A stretch of 64,000 bases of DNA, taken from assembly GCA_021442155.1 (NCBI GenBank), contig CM038229.1, positions 97,441,271-97,505,270 on the forward strand. The letters run 5' to 3'. The notes below the pieces were generated by a model. That model was given only the letters and a program-made list of their open reading frames with translations, did no database searches and was not told where the DNA came from. This DNA is from Cymbidium sinense (Eukaryota > Streptophyta > Magnoliopsida > Asparagales > Orchidaceae). The translations under genes were made by a program, and so were the position numbers. Numbering within the stretch: position 1 is the first letter of the stretch; every line of letters starts with the position of its first letter. Below are positions 12,401-21,963 of this stretch, piece after piece.

Positions 12401-13330
12401 AAGATACTCAACTAAAGAATGACTTTTAGAGAATCCTCATCATATTTCTCTTCAAAAGATTTAAAGATTTAAAATTTAAGAAAGTTTTGCTTAAAGCACT
12501 ACTTCCCAAATGAGGATGAAAGAAGACTATTAAATGTGGAGCTAGCAATTTTTTTTACTATTTAGATGAATTTGGAGATCAAGAATCGATGTGTGATAGG
12601 TGGATGATGTAATCAAAGATGTGGTTGTTGATTCATGGAGCTTCAACACCTTCTTCAAACCATTGCTATAAAATTTTTAGTCAAATTTCTTCTTCTTTTT
12701 TTGTTGAGAGAGAAATTGAAGCACTTTTTCATTCATACACTCAATGAAGAAGAATAAAATCACCTCACAATGAGCTGAAGATTTGGTTTTGTTCACAATC
12801 CTTCAACCAAGAAAATCTGAAATTTACATTAAAGGTGATAACAAGATGTGAGATGTTGCTGGAGATGAATCTGAGCCTCTTGATGATATTGAGATTCTTG
12901 AAATTGCAAATTTATCTCTTGATGAGCCAAAATTAGAAGTTGTTTCATTCAATGATGATGACAATAAAAAAAAAAAAAATAAGTGAATGAATGAGCAAAT
13001 TAAAATGTATAATTGAATCATTGAATATTGAATTTGATATTTTATTTTGGATTGAACTATTAATATTTATCTTTTGATATTTTGGTGAACAAACTGAAAC
13101 TTGAAATCAATTCTTTTTTGTTATATTATTCGTTGGTTATATAAAATTGTACAATATGCAGATGAAAGTAGTCCTCTTATATGTTAGTACTTACTACCCT
13201 TGAGTTTGTTTATTCACTTGTTGCAGATTCTTTATTCATATTTGTTTGTTAAAATCTATTACAATACATTAATATTAGTTTTATGGCATGTCAAACGCAA
13301 GTCGTGTCCTACCATCTATATCATATCGTG
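9490..13330 (+). mobile_element. hAT-superfamily DNA transposon, copy A (approximate ends)
   Basis: The unit is defined by the transposase remnant at 10752-12985 and by flanking GTGTCCGATA / CGTGTCCGTGT-type subterminal words near 9520-9575 and 13285-13335. It lies between short PMD-related flanks (9460-9485 resembles 39640-39670; 13335 onward resembles 40845 onward). The 9600-9850 segment is GC-richer and looks like an untranslated leader, followed by an intron-like AT-rich stretch up to 10750. I could not establish exact terminal inverted repeats or an 8-bp target duplication. Confidence 0.5.
10752..12985 (+). pseudogene. hAT transposase (BED finger, DUF659, hAT C-terminal dimerisation), copy A
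   Basis: The order of domains is that of plant DUF659-type hAT transposases. A BED zinc-finger region lies at about 10863-10985, with GGNVSFKCNYYNGIYKGSYS and a degenerated second Cys (CNYY for CNYC). MNMQTREQLNDEIARMF and FNLARNLYY lie at 11188-11270. A DUF659-like SLVCDGW-type segment is near 11430, and TDNAP at about 11615-11635. The C-terminal dimerisation region at about 12620-12830 carries WLLIHGASTPS-like sequence, and an acidic end (LDDIEILEIANLSLDEPK) lies near 12876-12930. Stops and frameshifts are spread through the length, so it cannot make an intact enzyme. Confidence 0.8.
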
Positions 13331-13334
13331 TCCG

Positions 13335-13960
13335 TGTTGTAGATCATAGAATATAATCATATTTATATAGCTGATCATTTGTACCTACTACAAGTTTTAA
13401 TTTGAGAGCACTAAAATGTCAGTAAGCCTACGCTTCATGTTTCATATCCTAAGAAGAATGAGGGTATGAGTTTGGACAGCAATCCTTAAAATTATCTTTA
13501 TATATATTTGTATTTTTGCATATATACTTAGAAATAATTATTTTTCATAATTATAGATGGAGTGAAAATAAAATAAAAGAGATGCACCTACTATGGTGCA
13601 GCTTTATAAGAATGAGATCGATGGCTTGCTATAAAGTTAGGTTATTGTGGCTCTTAATTTTGAATTTTATTACATTTTATTTTATTGATTACAATGATAA
13701 CTCATGTATATAAACTAGACATAGGTGATCTAGGAGCCATTTAAGTCATGCAACATATAGACCATACTTCTGGTGACTGATTTGTATGCTATTGGAGATG
13801 CAATTTAAAGGCACTAATATAACTACTAATGACTTTTAAAATAATATTACATGTAATTAAACTTATAATAAATTTTAGTATTTAATTTAGCAAGTTTTAC
13901 ATCATCATAAAAAATTTATAAAATTAAAAGATCATTTAAAAAAAATATGAAAGTTTAAAT
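13335..13960 (+). pseudogene. PMD gene remnant, copy 2 (with duplicated 3' flank)
   Basis: 13335-13475 aligns with 40845-40936 joined to 59568 onward. It reads through the point where copy 3 is split by the Ogre-like element, with NVSKPTLHVSYPKKNEGMSL at about 13413-13473. A second exon-like block at 13575-13625 gives MVQLYKNEIDGLL, the PMD 'YRNEID.L...QVIW' motif. Downstream, 13800-13960 matches the non-coding 60620-60740. It is therefore a segmental copy that includes flanking DNA. The 5' part is missing, apparently removed around hAT copy A. Internal stops make it a pseudogene. Confidence 0.65.
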
Positions 13961-14067
13961 TTTCCAATACCAATACTTAATTTTCTAATAAATAAGTTTT
14001 TCTTTAATGTTTGATACAATTAAATATATAGGCTATCTTTTATCTTTGAAAGTGAAAGTGAAAAGAG

Positions 14068-14073
<6 letters not shown>

Positions 14074-14109
<36 letters not shown>
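14074..14109. repeat. (TA)n microsatellite
   Basis: About 18 TA units. Confidence 0.93.
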
Positions 14110-14111
<2 letters not shown>

Positions 14112-14124
14112 TTTTGAAGAGAAT

Positions 14125-14196
14125 AAAATATATTATGATGAAATTAAAAATAATTAATTGAAAATATATTATGATGAAATTAAAAATAATTAATTG
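14125..14196. repeat. Perfect 36-bp tandem duplication
   Basis: Two identical 36-bp units starting AAAATATATTATGATGAAAT occupy 14125-14160 and 14161-14196. Perfect identity in a region where other repeats are eroded points to a recent duplication. Confidence 0.9.
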
Positions 14197-14536
14197 AAAT
14201 TGCACCTATCTAGCATGATTTCAAACGAGGTCAGACCATAAATCACGTTGCAAAAGCGCAATTTGATATAAGTTTATTTTTTTTAAAATCATGTGTCATA
14301 AATTCTATGTGAACATGTTCATGTTAAAAATTTGGCCATTTTAATAAATGTGGGTCCCTCATCACTACCTAAGGTTAGAAGCTAGTTAGGATGCATTTAG
14401 AGTATTATTGGTGGGGCGGTGCAATACCAAAATATATTACAATGTTATTTTTGGAATTATATTTTGATCACAATTTTGAGAACCAATAGAAAAAAGTTGT
14501 ATTTTTTAATCATATAACAATCAAAAGTTATAAATT

Positions 14537-17386
14537 TTTTTTAATAAAAAATTTTCATCATAATTTTTTGACATCAACTTCATAGTTATTTTTTTCAAAT
14601 AGTTGTTGAAACACACATTTAATGTTGAGAATTAATAACTTAATTTGGTCAATATTTATGAAATTTGTATATTTATTTTTCATATGGCACTAAAAATTCT
14701 ATTAGTTGAAGTATTAATTTTGATGTCAAAAGCAAGTTAATCCTAAGTTGAAATTAATCGAGATCAAGACTTAAAATATCATTGAAAATTTTGGGATATC
14801 GGTTAAATCAGTAAATACTCTTAAATATGGATTTATAATCAAATCAGCGTCTTGATGAGTAATCTAACAAGCCAAAAGATCATGTAATTTCATTTGAGCA
14901 TTCAAATATTTAAAATACATCAAATGATCAAATGAATCATTTTGAGCCGTCAGATGAAGTGGTTGGATTTTGCATGTATTCTGAAAACGTAACTCCTCTA
15001 ATTTTATAAATACTCTCATTCTTTACACGGGAGTCCAAGCAAAGGAGATGAGAGAGCTCCAAAGCTTGAAAATCCTCCAAGCATAATCGCGTTACACTGA
15101 CTCCTGACCACCCCCCGGCTAACCACCGTACCGCCAACATCCTCATCGTTATTTTTTTTAATAAAAAATTTTCATCATAATTTTTTGACATCAACTTCAT
15201 GATTATTTTTTTTCAAACGGTTGTTGAAACACACATTTAATGTTGAGAATTAATAACTTAATTTGGTCAATATTTATGAAATTTGTATATTTATTTTTCA
15301 TATGGCACTAAAATTCTATTACAAATACAATTTTGACAGTTAATCTAAGTTGAAATTAGTCGAGATCAAGACTTAAAATATCATTGAAAATTTTGGGATA
15401 TCGGTTAAATCGTAATAGCTCTTAAATATGGAAATAAGAAAAAATCAAACGCGTCTTGATGAGCCAAATTTAACAAGCCAAAGATCTCATAATTCGACTT
15501 CATTTGAGCATTCAAATATTTAAAATACATCAAATGATCAAATGAATCATTAAGTGGTTGATTTTACATGTATTTACGTAAGCAAACTCCTCAATTTATA
15601 AATACCCTCATTCTTACATAAGGAGTCCAAGCAAAGGAGATGAGAGCTCCAAAGCTTGAAAATCCTCCAAGCATAATCGTCTTGACGATCGCTAACCACC
15701 ACCGCGCAACCACCGCCGCCGCCACCGCCATCTCATAATTTTTTAATAAAAAATTTTCATCATAATTTTGACATCAACTTCATAGTTATTTTTTTCAAAC
15801 AGTTGTTGAAACACACATTTAATGTTGAGAATTAATAACTAAATTTGGTCAATATTTATGAAATTTGTATATTTATTTTTCATATGACACAAAAAATTTA
15901 CAATGCAATTTAATGCCGAAGTTAATCCTAAGTTGAAATTAGTGAGATCAAGACTTAAAATATCATTAAAATTTTGGAATATCGTTAAATTAAATAAAGC
16001 TCTTAAATATGGAGTGTTTATATAAATCGAAATCAATGAATCTAACAAGCCAAAGATCTCATAATTCGACTTTATTTGAGCATTCAAATATTTAAAATAC
16101 ATCAAATGATCAAATGAATCATTTTGAGCCGTCCAGATGGAGTGGTTCGCGATGTATTCTGAAACGCAACTCCTCTAATTTATAAATAGCTCATTCTTTA
16201 CATGGGGAGTCAAGCAAAGGAGATGAGAGCTCCAAAGCTTGAAAATCCTCCAAGCATAATCGTTACCACTCGATTTGCCGCTAACCACTGTTTATTGCCA
16301 ACCACCACCGCCACCGCCGATCCTCATCGCCGTTATTTTTTTAATAAAAAATTTTCATCATAATTTTTGACATCAACTTCATAGTTATTTTTTTTTTCAA
16401 ACAGTTGTTGAAACACACATTTAATGTTGAGAATTAATAACTTAATTTGGTCAATATTTATAAAATTTGTATATTTATTTTCATATGGCACTAAAATTAT
16501 TACAAGTACAAATTTTGATGTCAAAAATAAGTTAATCTAAATTGAAATTAGTCGAGATCAAGCACTTAAAATATCAATAAAAATTTTGGGATATCGTTAA
16601 ATCAAATAGCTCTTAAATATGGAGTCTTTATACAAATCGAGCATCTTGACGGCAATCTAACAAAGACAAAGATCTCACGACTTCATTTGAGCATTCAAAT
16701 ACTTAAAATACATCAAATGATCAAATGAATCATTTTGAGCCCGATGGAGTGGTTCGAATTTTGCATGTATTCTGAAACGCAACTCCTCTAATTTATAAAT
16801 AGCCTCATTCTTTACATGAGGACCAAGCAATGAGATGAGAGAGTTCCAAAGCTTGAAAATCCTCCAAGCATAATTGGTTACCACTGACGCCAACCACTTT
16901 GCGCCAACTACCGTTGGTTACAACCATCGCCGCCGGCCGCCACCGCCGATCCTCATCGTCATTAATCTCCGCCGCCGGGTCACCGCCAACCACTGCCGCC
17001 ACAATCATCGTTGCCGGTCATCGCCACCACCGACACTACTATTATCGATCAGCTGCCATCACCATTGCGGTCATCTTTGTCCATCACCACGACGACCTTC
17101 ATCGATCACCCTCATTGTCACCATCATCCACTACCACTAGCAAGGCAACTCAACGTGATTATATAGTTGTTGTCGATTCCGGATTCCCATTGTCGCCTCT
17201 TCTCATATACGTAATCCGTTATTGAAAATTTCAAATGTACATAGTGAAAGATTTCTACGCCAGCCGTGATTTTCCTCTTTTCGAGATTTTTCACGTAAAT
17301 TTGAGTTTTCTTATTAATTCTTCAAACATCTGTAACTCAAAGTTAAGGCGAAACTTTTACTCTACCGTAATTGATTTTCTAAGACA
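14537..17386 (+). repeat. Gypsy A 5' LTR with four tandem promoter units
   Basis: A unit of about 585-617 bp begins TTAATAAAAAATTTTCATCA at about 14541, 15158, 15743 and 16341. Each unit contains U3, a TATAAATA box (15003, 15595, 16179, 16791), the conserved downstream stretch AGCTTGAAAATCCTCCAAGC, and the start of a CCACCG-rich segment before the next unit begins. Only the last unit continues into the full R-U5 (16880-17386), ending in TTTTCTAAGACA. Related LTRs B, C and D have a single unit of about 0.9-1.0 kb. Confidence 0.85.
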
Positions 17387-17412
17387 ACGGTTTGGCTCTG
17401 GAAGAGGAACCC
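17387..17412 (+). other. Gypsy A primer-binding-site region (degenerate)
   Basis: ACGGTTTGGCTCTGGAAGAG follows the LTR end directly. It looks like the TTTGGCGCCGTCTGTGGGGA type of gypsy leader with several bases lost. The tRNA cannot be assigned. Confidence 0.4.
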
Positions 17413-17429
17413 CTCAATCATAATTCCGT

Positions 17430-18730
17430 GAACACGCATCATGGCCAATAGCAATACCGTAACAACGAAGCTTCCCGCTCCAACTCCCATCACTCAAACC
17501 AATCCTTGAACCAAGGACGCCAAGCCACTTCCCCCGATAGGTGTGACCGTTGAAGGCGGATAGTATCTTTAGAAGATCGCGTGTGCCAAATGGAGGAGTC
17601 TTAAAATGAGATGATCCGACTTTACGAGGAACATGACCTACTGCATTAAACACATCTCCCCAAGATCGATAGCGTGGGAGGTCAAAATGCTAATCTCCTC
17701 GACATCACCTTCCAAACCGTGATCCGATCTCGACATGTTAATTCTACTCATCCATCACGCGCCTCAACCGACCGCTAATCCACCAATTATTGTTGGTACG
17801 CTTCGCCCCGTTGACCTCACTCCATCGTATATATAATTATATTTATGCTTAATGCAAGACAATTTCACCTTAAAGACGAAATTATACTCCCCTCACCGCG
17901 ACTATGAGAGTCTCACCGTTATTCTTCAACATCCTATTCTCGTAGGTTTCAAGCTTAGCATTGATTCTATGATGGAGCAACACCCATATGAACGCATCGA
18001 TTATTACAGAACCATCATGCATATTCGACGAGCACACTTCTTTGTCAAGTTTTTCGCCACCCTTAAGGGTCGGACCAAGACTGATTCTACTCCTTCCAAG
18101 GGGATCCATCCATACCTTTGACGAACTCGCCAAGATTGTAGAATAGTTCATTGCAAACCGGAGGATCATAAAAGATTCCTCCCATCTCGGCATTCTGCCA
18201 AAATGAAATCACTGAATAAGAAATACTGAGGTTCTCCTTAGAAGCTCGCCAAATACCCGAGGTAGACTCAACTATTAAGAGGAGTTTTCCTTGGAGGGCT
18301 CCCCGGCCTTTACTCATCACTAATGCGAGATGGCCCGCATATGCCGACTGATGGAAGCACAAATTTCTATTGATAAGGCTATTAATGCTCATCGAAATAA
18401 TTTGAACAATCTAGGAAAACGTAAGAGCCCTGTGGAATGCGGACCAAGCCCCATCAAAAGAAGCAAGGCAATGTGATCTCCCTCCACGCCCCTCACATCA
18501 ATGACGTGAACCACCAGAAAAGGAATACACTCCGAACATCTCGTGTTAACATCCTCGATATTCGAGATGAAATCATCAAGTCCACATCAAAACCAAATTC
18601 AAGAAATCGAGCAATATTGTCATTCAAGTCGTGACATACTATTGGCATGCAAACAACTCAAAGAAGAAATCGAGGCTCATTCAATAAGGATAACTATGTC
18701 GATTTGTGAAGAATCGATCGACTCAAATAA
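17430..18730 (+). pseudogene. Gypsy A gag
   Basis: An ATG at 17441 gives MANSNTVTTKLPAPTPITQT before the frame breaks. The Retrotrans_gag capsid segment is clear: FDELAKI (18117), FIANRRIIKDSSHLGIL (18149-18199), then residues of a VDSTIKR-type stretch near 18262 and a YADLMEAAQISIDKAI-like stretch near 18340-18390. Near 18600-18680 a degenerated YCHSSRD...KQLKEEIEAH segment corresponds to the zinc-knuckle-like C-terminus of this family. The role is the nucleocapsid/capsid polyprotein. Numerous stops and single-base shifts exclude function. Confidence 0.75.
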
Positions 18731-18929
18731 ACATAACTCTAACTGGGGAAACCAACACAATCATCATAAAACAACAAAATAATCATCAAACAACTGGGAA
18801 ATCGTGACAATCATCACATAAACAACAAAATAATCATCAAACAAGTTGGAGAAATTGAAACAATCGTAGGATGACCGATACTATCTAATCGAAGTTCTCA
18901 TTATCACCTATGAAGAGCCGAGTTAAAGA

Positions 18930-20340
18930 AATCTCCTATTGATCATTTCATCATTTTTAATCACTGACTTAAGGAGTCCATGTTCCTCATCAAGAGTCCA
19001 TGTTCTCAGTTCCACTATCGCGGACGGTGACCCATATTATAATATTAAGATAATTTTGACAATGGGAGTTGTTGATGTCTTATTTTACTCGACATTTCTT
19101 AGCATGAGTTTAGTTAGGGAAAAGCTCCAACCGTTGTGATCATTATACGGTTTGATAATCGCCTGCGAGTCGAGGACAATCACCCTTCCTATTGTCCTCG
19201 AAGAATTCCTCGACAAGTGACTCATTCAATCCAATTCATGGTGGTCAAGTCGATTCAACATATAACGCTATCTAAAGCCCTCCAATCAATTTGTCGTACT
19301 CTGTCTCATTAAGATGAAATTTCTAACCCGTTAAGGTTGGGGTATGTACATGTAATTAATATATAAGACAATCAGTTACCTCGACAAGCTCAATCATGCT
19401 TACGTGACCTTCAATATCGAAGATTTTAATTTTCGAGATGAAGAAGTACCCCATAAAGCTTAGAAGATTTAGATTTCTTTGTTACATTATCGATGATCAA
19501 CCACTAACAATGCAAGTGAGATATTTGCTCTCAAAAGAACAAAGGAAAAATGCATGACTTTCAGAAATCAAGACATCTTCGAGTCCCGGATAGGGTCGAC
19601 CTTAATGTGATCATCTCCCTCAAGATTGATCCAACATTCAAACCGATCATCCAAAAGAAGGAGTTTTGACTCGACGCTTCTAAAGAATTGAACAAGAAGT
19701 TAATAAGCTCGGGATTCATAATGAAAGGTACATTACTCTACATGACGAAATATTGTCATAGTTAAGAAAACAAATAAAACATGGAGAATGTGTATTGATT
19801 ACACCGACCTTAACAAAGTTTTGCCAAAAGATAGTTTTCTCTTCCTCGAATTGATCAATTGATCGATCTACGCAGACATCAAACGCTCGCTTTTTTGGAT
19901 GCTTACTCCTACACAACCAAATAAAATAATATCGGATGAAGAAGCACAACATTTCAAACATATAAATATTTATATTGTTACCAAGTTATGCCGTTTGTTA
20001 AAAAGCGGTTCTACCTATCAACGCCTTTATGAATAAGATTTTTAAAGACCTATTAGGCCCCAATGATAGGTATATGTGGATGACATATTAGTAAAAATCT
20101 TAAAGAATCACATCATATTTCCGACTTAGAAATATGCTTTAACCTTCTTCGACGTTATAACGCGACTTAACCACCAAGTGCTTTTGGAGTTACGTCGGGA
20201 AAATTTCTTAGGTTTATGGTAACCCACCAGAGATAGAGGCCAACTAAGAAAATCAAAGCTCTCAAAGATATGACTCCTCAAGAATCATCTGAAATAATAA
20301 AATATCTTGGCGGAGGTGAATGAGCTCGATCGACTTTTTG
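18930..20340 (+). pseudogene. Gypsy A protease and reverse transcriptase
   Basis: The protease is recognisable near 19035-19140: DNGS, then DVLFYSTFLSM and SLVREKLQPL. Its active-site neighbourhood DNGSS.DVLF needs two one-base corrections to read through. RT blocks follow: NVDP-like and FKPIIQKK (about 19600-19660), TWRMCIDYTDLNK (about 19779-19817), LPRIDQL-like, a FLDAYS-like stretch (about 19895), CYQVMPF-like (about 19976), and the catalytic YVDDILVK with YVDD at 20073-20084. KCVFGVTSGKFLG-like residues lie near 20175-20215. After about 20300 the frame is lost, and RNase H and integrase do not follow. Most disruptions are short deletions. Confidence 0.8.
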
Positions 20341-20502
20341 GCAACAATAGCCACCAACTCATCGGAAGTGAAATTTCTGCGAACACCATTAAACTATTTG
20401 ATGTGATAGTGGATGGTATATCACCAGAATACACGTTATGAAGTTTTCTTCCCATCACCCGTGAAAATACATAATAAATAAATAAAGAGAGAGAGAAATG
20501 AC

Positions 20503-20750
20503 AAAAATTTGAGAATTTTGTGAAGAATCACTCACCCCAATACTGGGATTTTTTTCGACTCCGCACGACTTTCAGATAAAATTTTTCAGGATCCGACGAA
20601 AAGGACACGATAAGCATGAGATAAAAAAAAAATCGAGAATTTTGTGAAGCAACTCACTCACCCCAATACTGAGGATATCCTTTTCACTATCGCTCACGGA
20701 AGACTTTAGATAAAATTTTTGCCTACATCCGACGTAAAAGGTTACATACA
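20503..20750 (+). repeat. Two ~123-bp direct repeats in gypsy A 3' region
   Basis: GAGAATTTTGTGAAG...CTCACTCACCCCAATACTG recurs with a period of about 123 bp (20511 and 20634), followed in each unit by AGATAAAATTTTT. It precedes the larger minisatellite. Confidence 0.8.
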
Positions 20751-20919
20751 TATGAGTTCAAAAATAAGAAGAATAAATTATTCCACTCTAAAGATGCTCA
20801 AATTACCCGTCAAACTTTCTCGAAATGCTCAATGACGATTCCTAATTAACACTTTCACATCTTGGCAATTATCAACTGTTAAACCATCTATTGAAGTTTC
20901 AAGAAATCCAATTTATAAA

Positions 20920-21415
20920 GTAGGAACTACGGGCTCGAAACCCGGCCGGTCCGACAAGGTGACGCTCTTTCGAGGGAAAATCTGAGTCGCCATATGAACT
21001 ATTGAGCCTTGATCCTCCTCGCTTCGGTCGGTCCGACAAGGACGTTGACGCCTCTTCGAGAAAAGAGCCTCGCCAGATGAACTACGGGTCTTGATCTCAA
21101 CCCGCCGGTTCGACAAGGACATTTGACGCCTCTTTCGAGGGAAAATCGAACCTCCAGATGAACTACGGTATTGATCGCTTCCAAACCCGGTTCGACAAGA
21201 AAATTTGACACCTCTTTGAGGGAAAATCGAGCGTCAGATGAACTACGGGTCTGATCGCCCAACCCGGCCAAAAGCGACGCTTCTTGAGAAAATCGAGCCT
21301 CCAGATGAACTACGGGCGATTGCCTCCAACCGGCCGGTCCGACAAGGACAATTGACGCTTCTTTTCGAGGGGAAAATCTGAGCCTCCAGATGAACTACGT
21401 CTTGATCGCCGAACG
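20920..21415 (+). repeat. Minisatellite, ~70-85 bp units, gypsy A 3' region
   Basis: About six units are marked by ATGAACTACGGG at roughly 20924, 20994, 21076, 21159, 21237, 21306 and 21391. Each has a core CTTGATCGCCTCCAACCCGG-like stretch, GGTCCGACAAGG, GACGCCTCTTTCGAGGGAAA and GAGCCTCCAGATG. Units differ mainly by short gaps. The core is shared with the array at 34090. Confidence 0.85.
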
Positions 21416-21424
21416 ACATTCTCT

Positions 21425-21490
21425 TAAGAAGAAGAGAAATACTAGAGTATGAGATTTGTGCCTTCTCGGCTCTGGGGTTTTATAGACCTC
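21425..21490 (-). promoter_or_regulatory. Antisense TATA block in gypsy A 3' region
   Basis: Read on the minus strand, GGTCTATAAAACCCCAGAG is followed by a GAGAAGGCACA-type segment and TTTCTCTTCTTCTTAAGAG. The same order (CTATAAA, CCCCAG, GAGA.GGCACA, TTCTTCTTGAG) is present at 34771-34832 in copy B at the corresponding place. It lies just before the tandem array as read leftward. Promoter function is inferred from the TATA box and conservation only. Confidence 0.5.
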
Positions 21491-21559
21491 ATATAAGGGC
21501 AAAAAATAAAAATAAGTGAAAACCTGAAAAAGACAAAACGGACCAAAATGGACAAAAAA

Positions 21560-21762
21560 TCCCTAATCGCAGACTCGTGGCGGTCACTGTCCGCTGGTAA
21601 GCACTCAAGTTCGCACTCCTCAAGACATTCGTCATACCACACCACGCCTTCGCTCTCAAGGCCAGCAGCCTCCAGCCACGTATCAAGACGCTCGCTCGCT
21701 TCCAGGCTGGCTTCGCCAGGCGCCTCTCGCTTCGCTCGCCCCTCCCCCCCCCCTCGAAAATA
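21560..21762 (+). other. GC-rich block at the end of gypsy A 3' region
   Basis: A GC-rich stretch with GCTGG/CCAGC and CGCTCGCTTC words ends in a C-run (CCCCTCCCCCCCCCC-like) and CTCGAAAATAAAA. Equivalent blocks lie just before the 3' LTR in copies B (34960-35320) and D (63470-64000). The following 3' LTR is missing here. Confidence 0.6.
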
Positions 21763-21963
21763 AAATTTTAAATATTAAATATAAAAATAGATAACAATTA
21801 TGTGAAATGGAGTAAATCTCTCCATGCAAAATGACTGGCAACAGAGCCGGAGGCTATATTCTTCATATTATACGTGGAATGTTTCCATTAAAATTTATCA
21901 AAATCACTCAAATTCAAAGAGTTCCACAACCAAAGTCCAAACAGAAAATTCAAGTGACAATTA

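Larger units (their letters stand above)
14537..21765 (+). mobile_element. Ty3/gypsy retrotransposon, copy A (3' LTR missing)
   Basis: The order is an expanded 5' LTR (14537-17386), a PBS-like region, gag (17430-18730), protease and reverse transcriptase (18930-20340), then a non-coding 3' region with tandem repeats and a GC-rich end (20340-21765). RNase H and integrase are absent, so pol is internally deleted. The 3' LTR is absent: the sequence changes to AT-rich gene-flank DNA at about 21765. The LTR end, gag type and 3' region match copies B, C and D in this window. Confidence 0.8.

Noticed and set aside
16874..17225. His/Arg/Pro-rich ORFs (and similar ones at 38655-39014)
   Set aside because: Triplet-rich R/U5 part of the LTR, the same composition in related LTRs, with frames not conserved.
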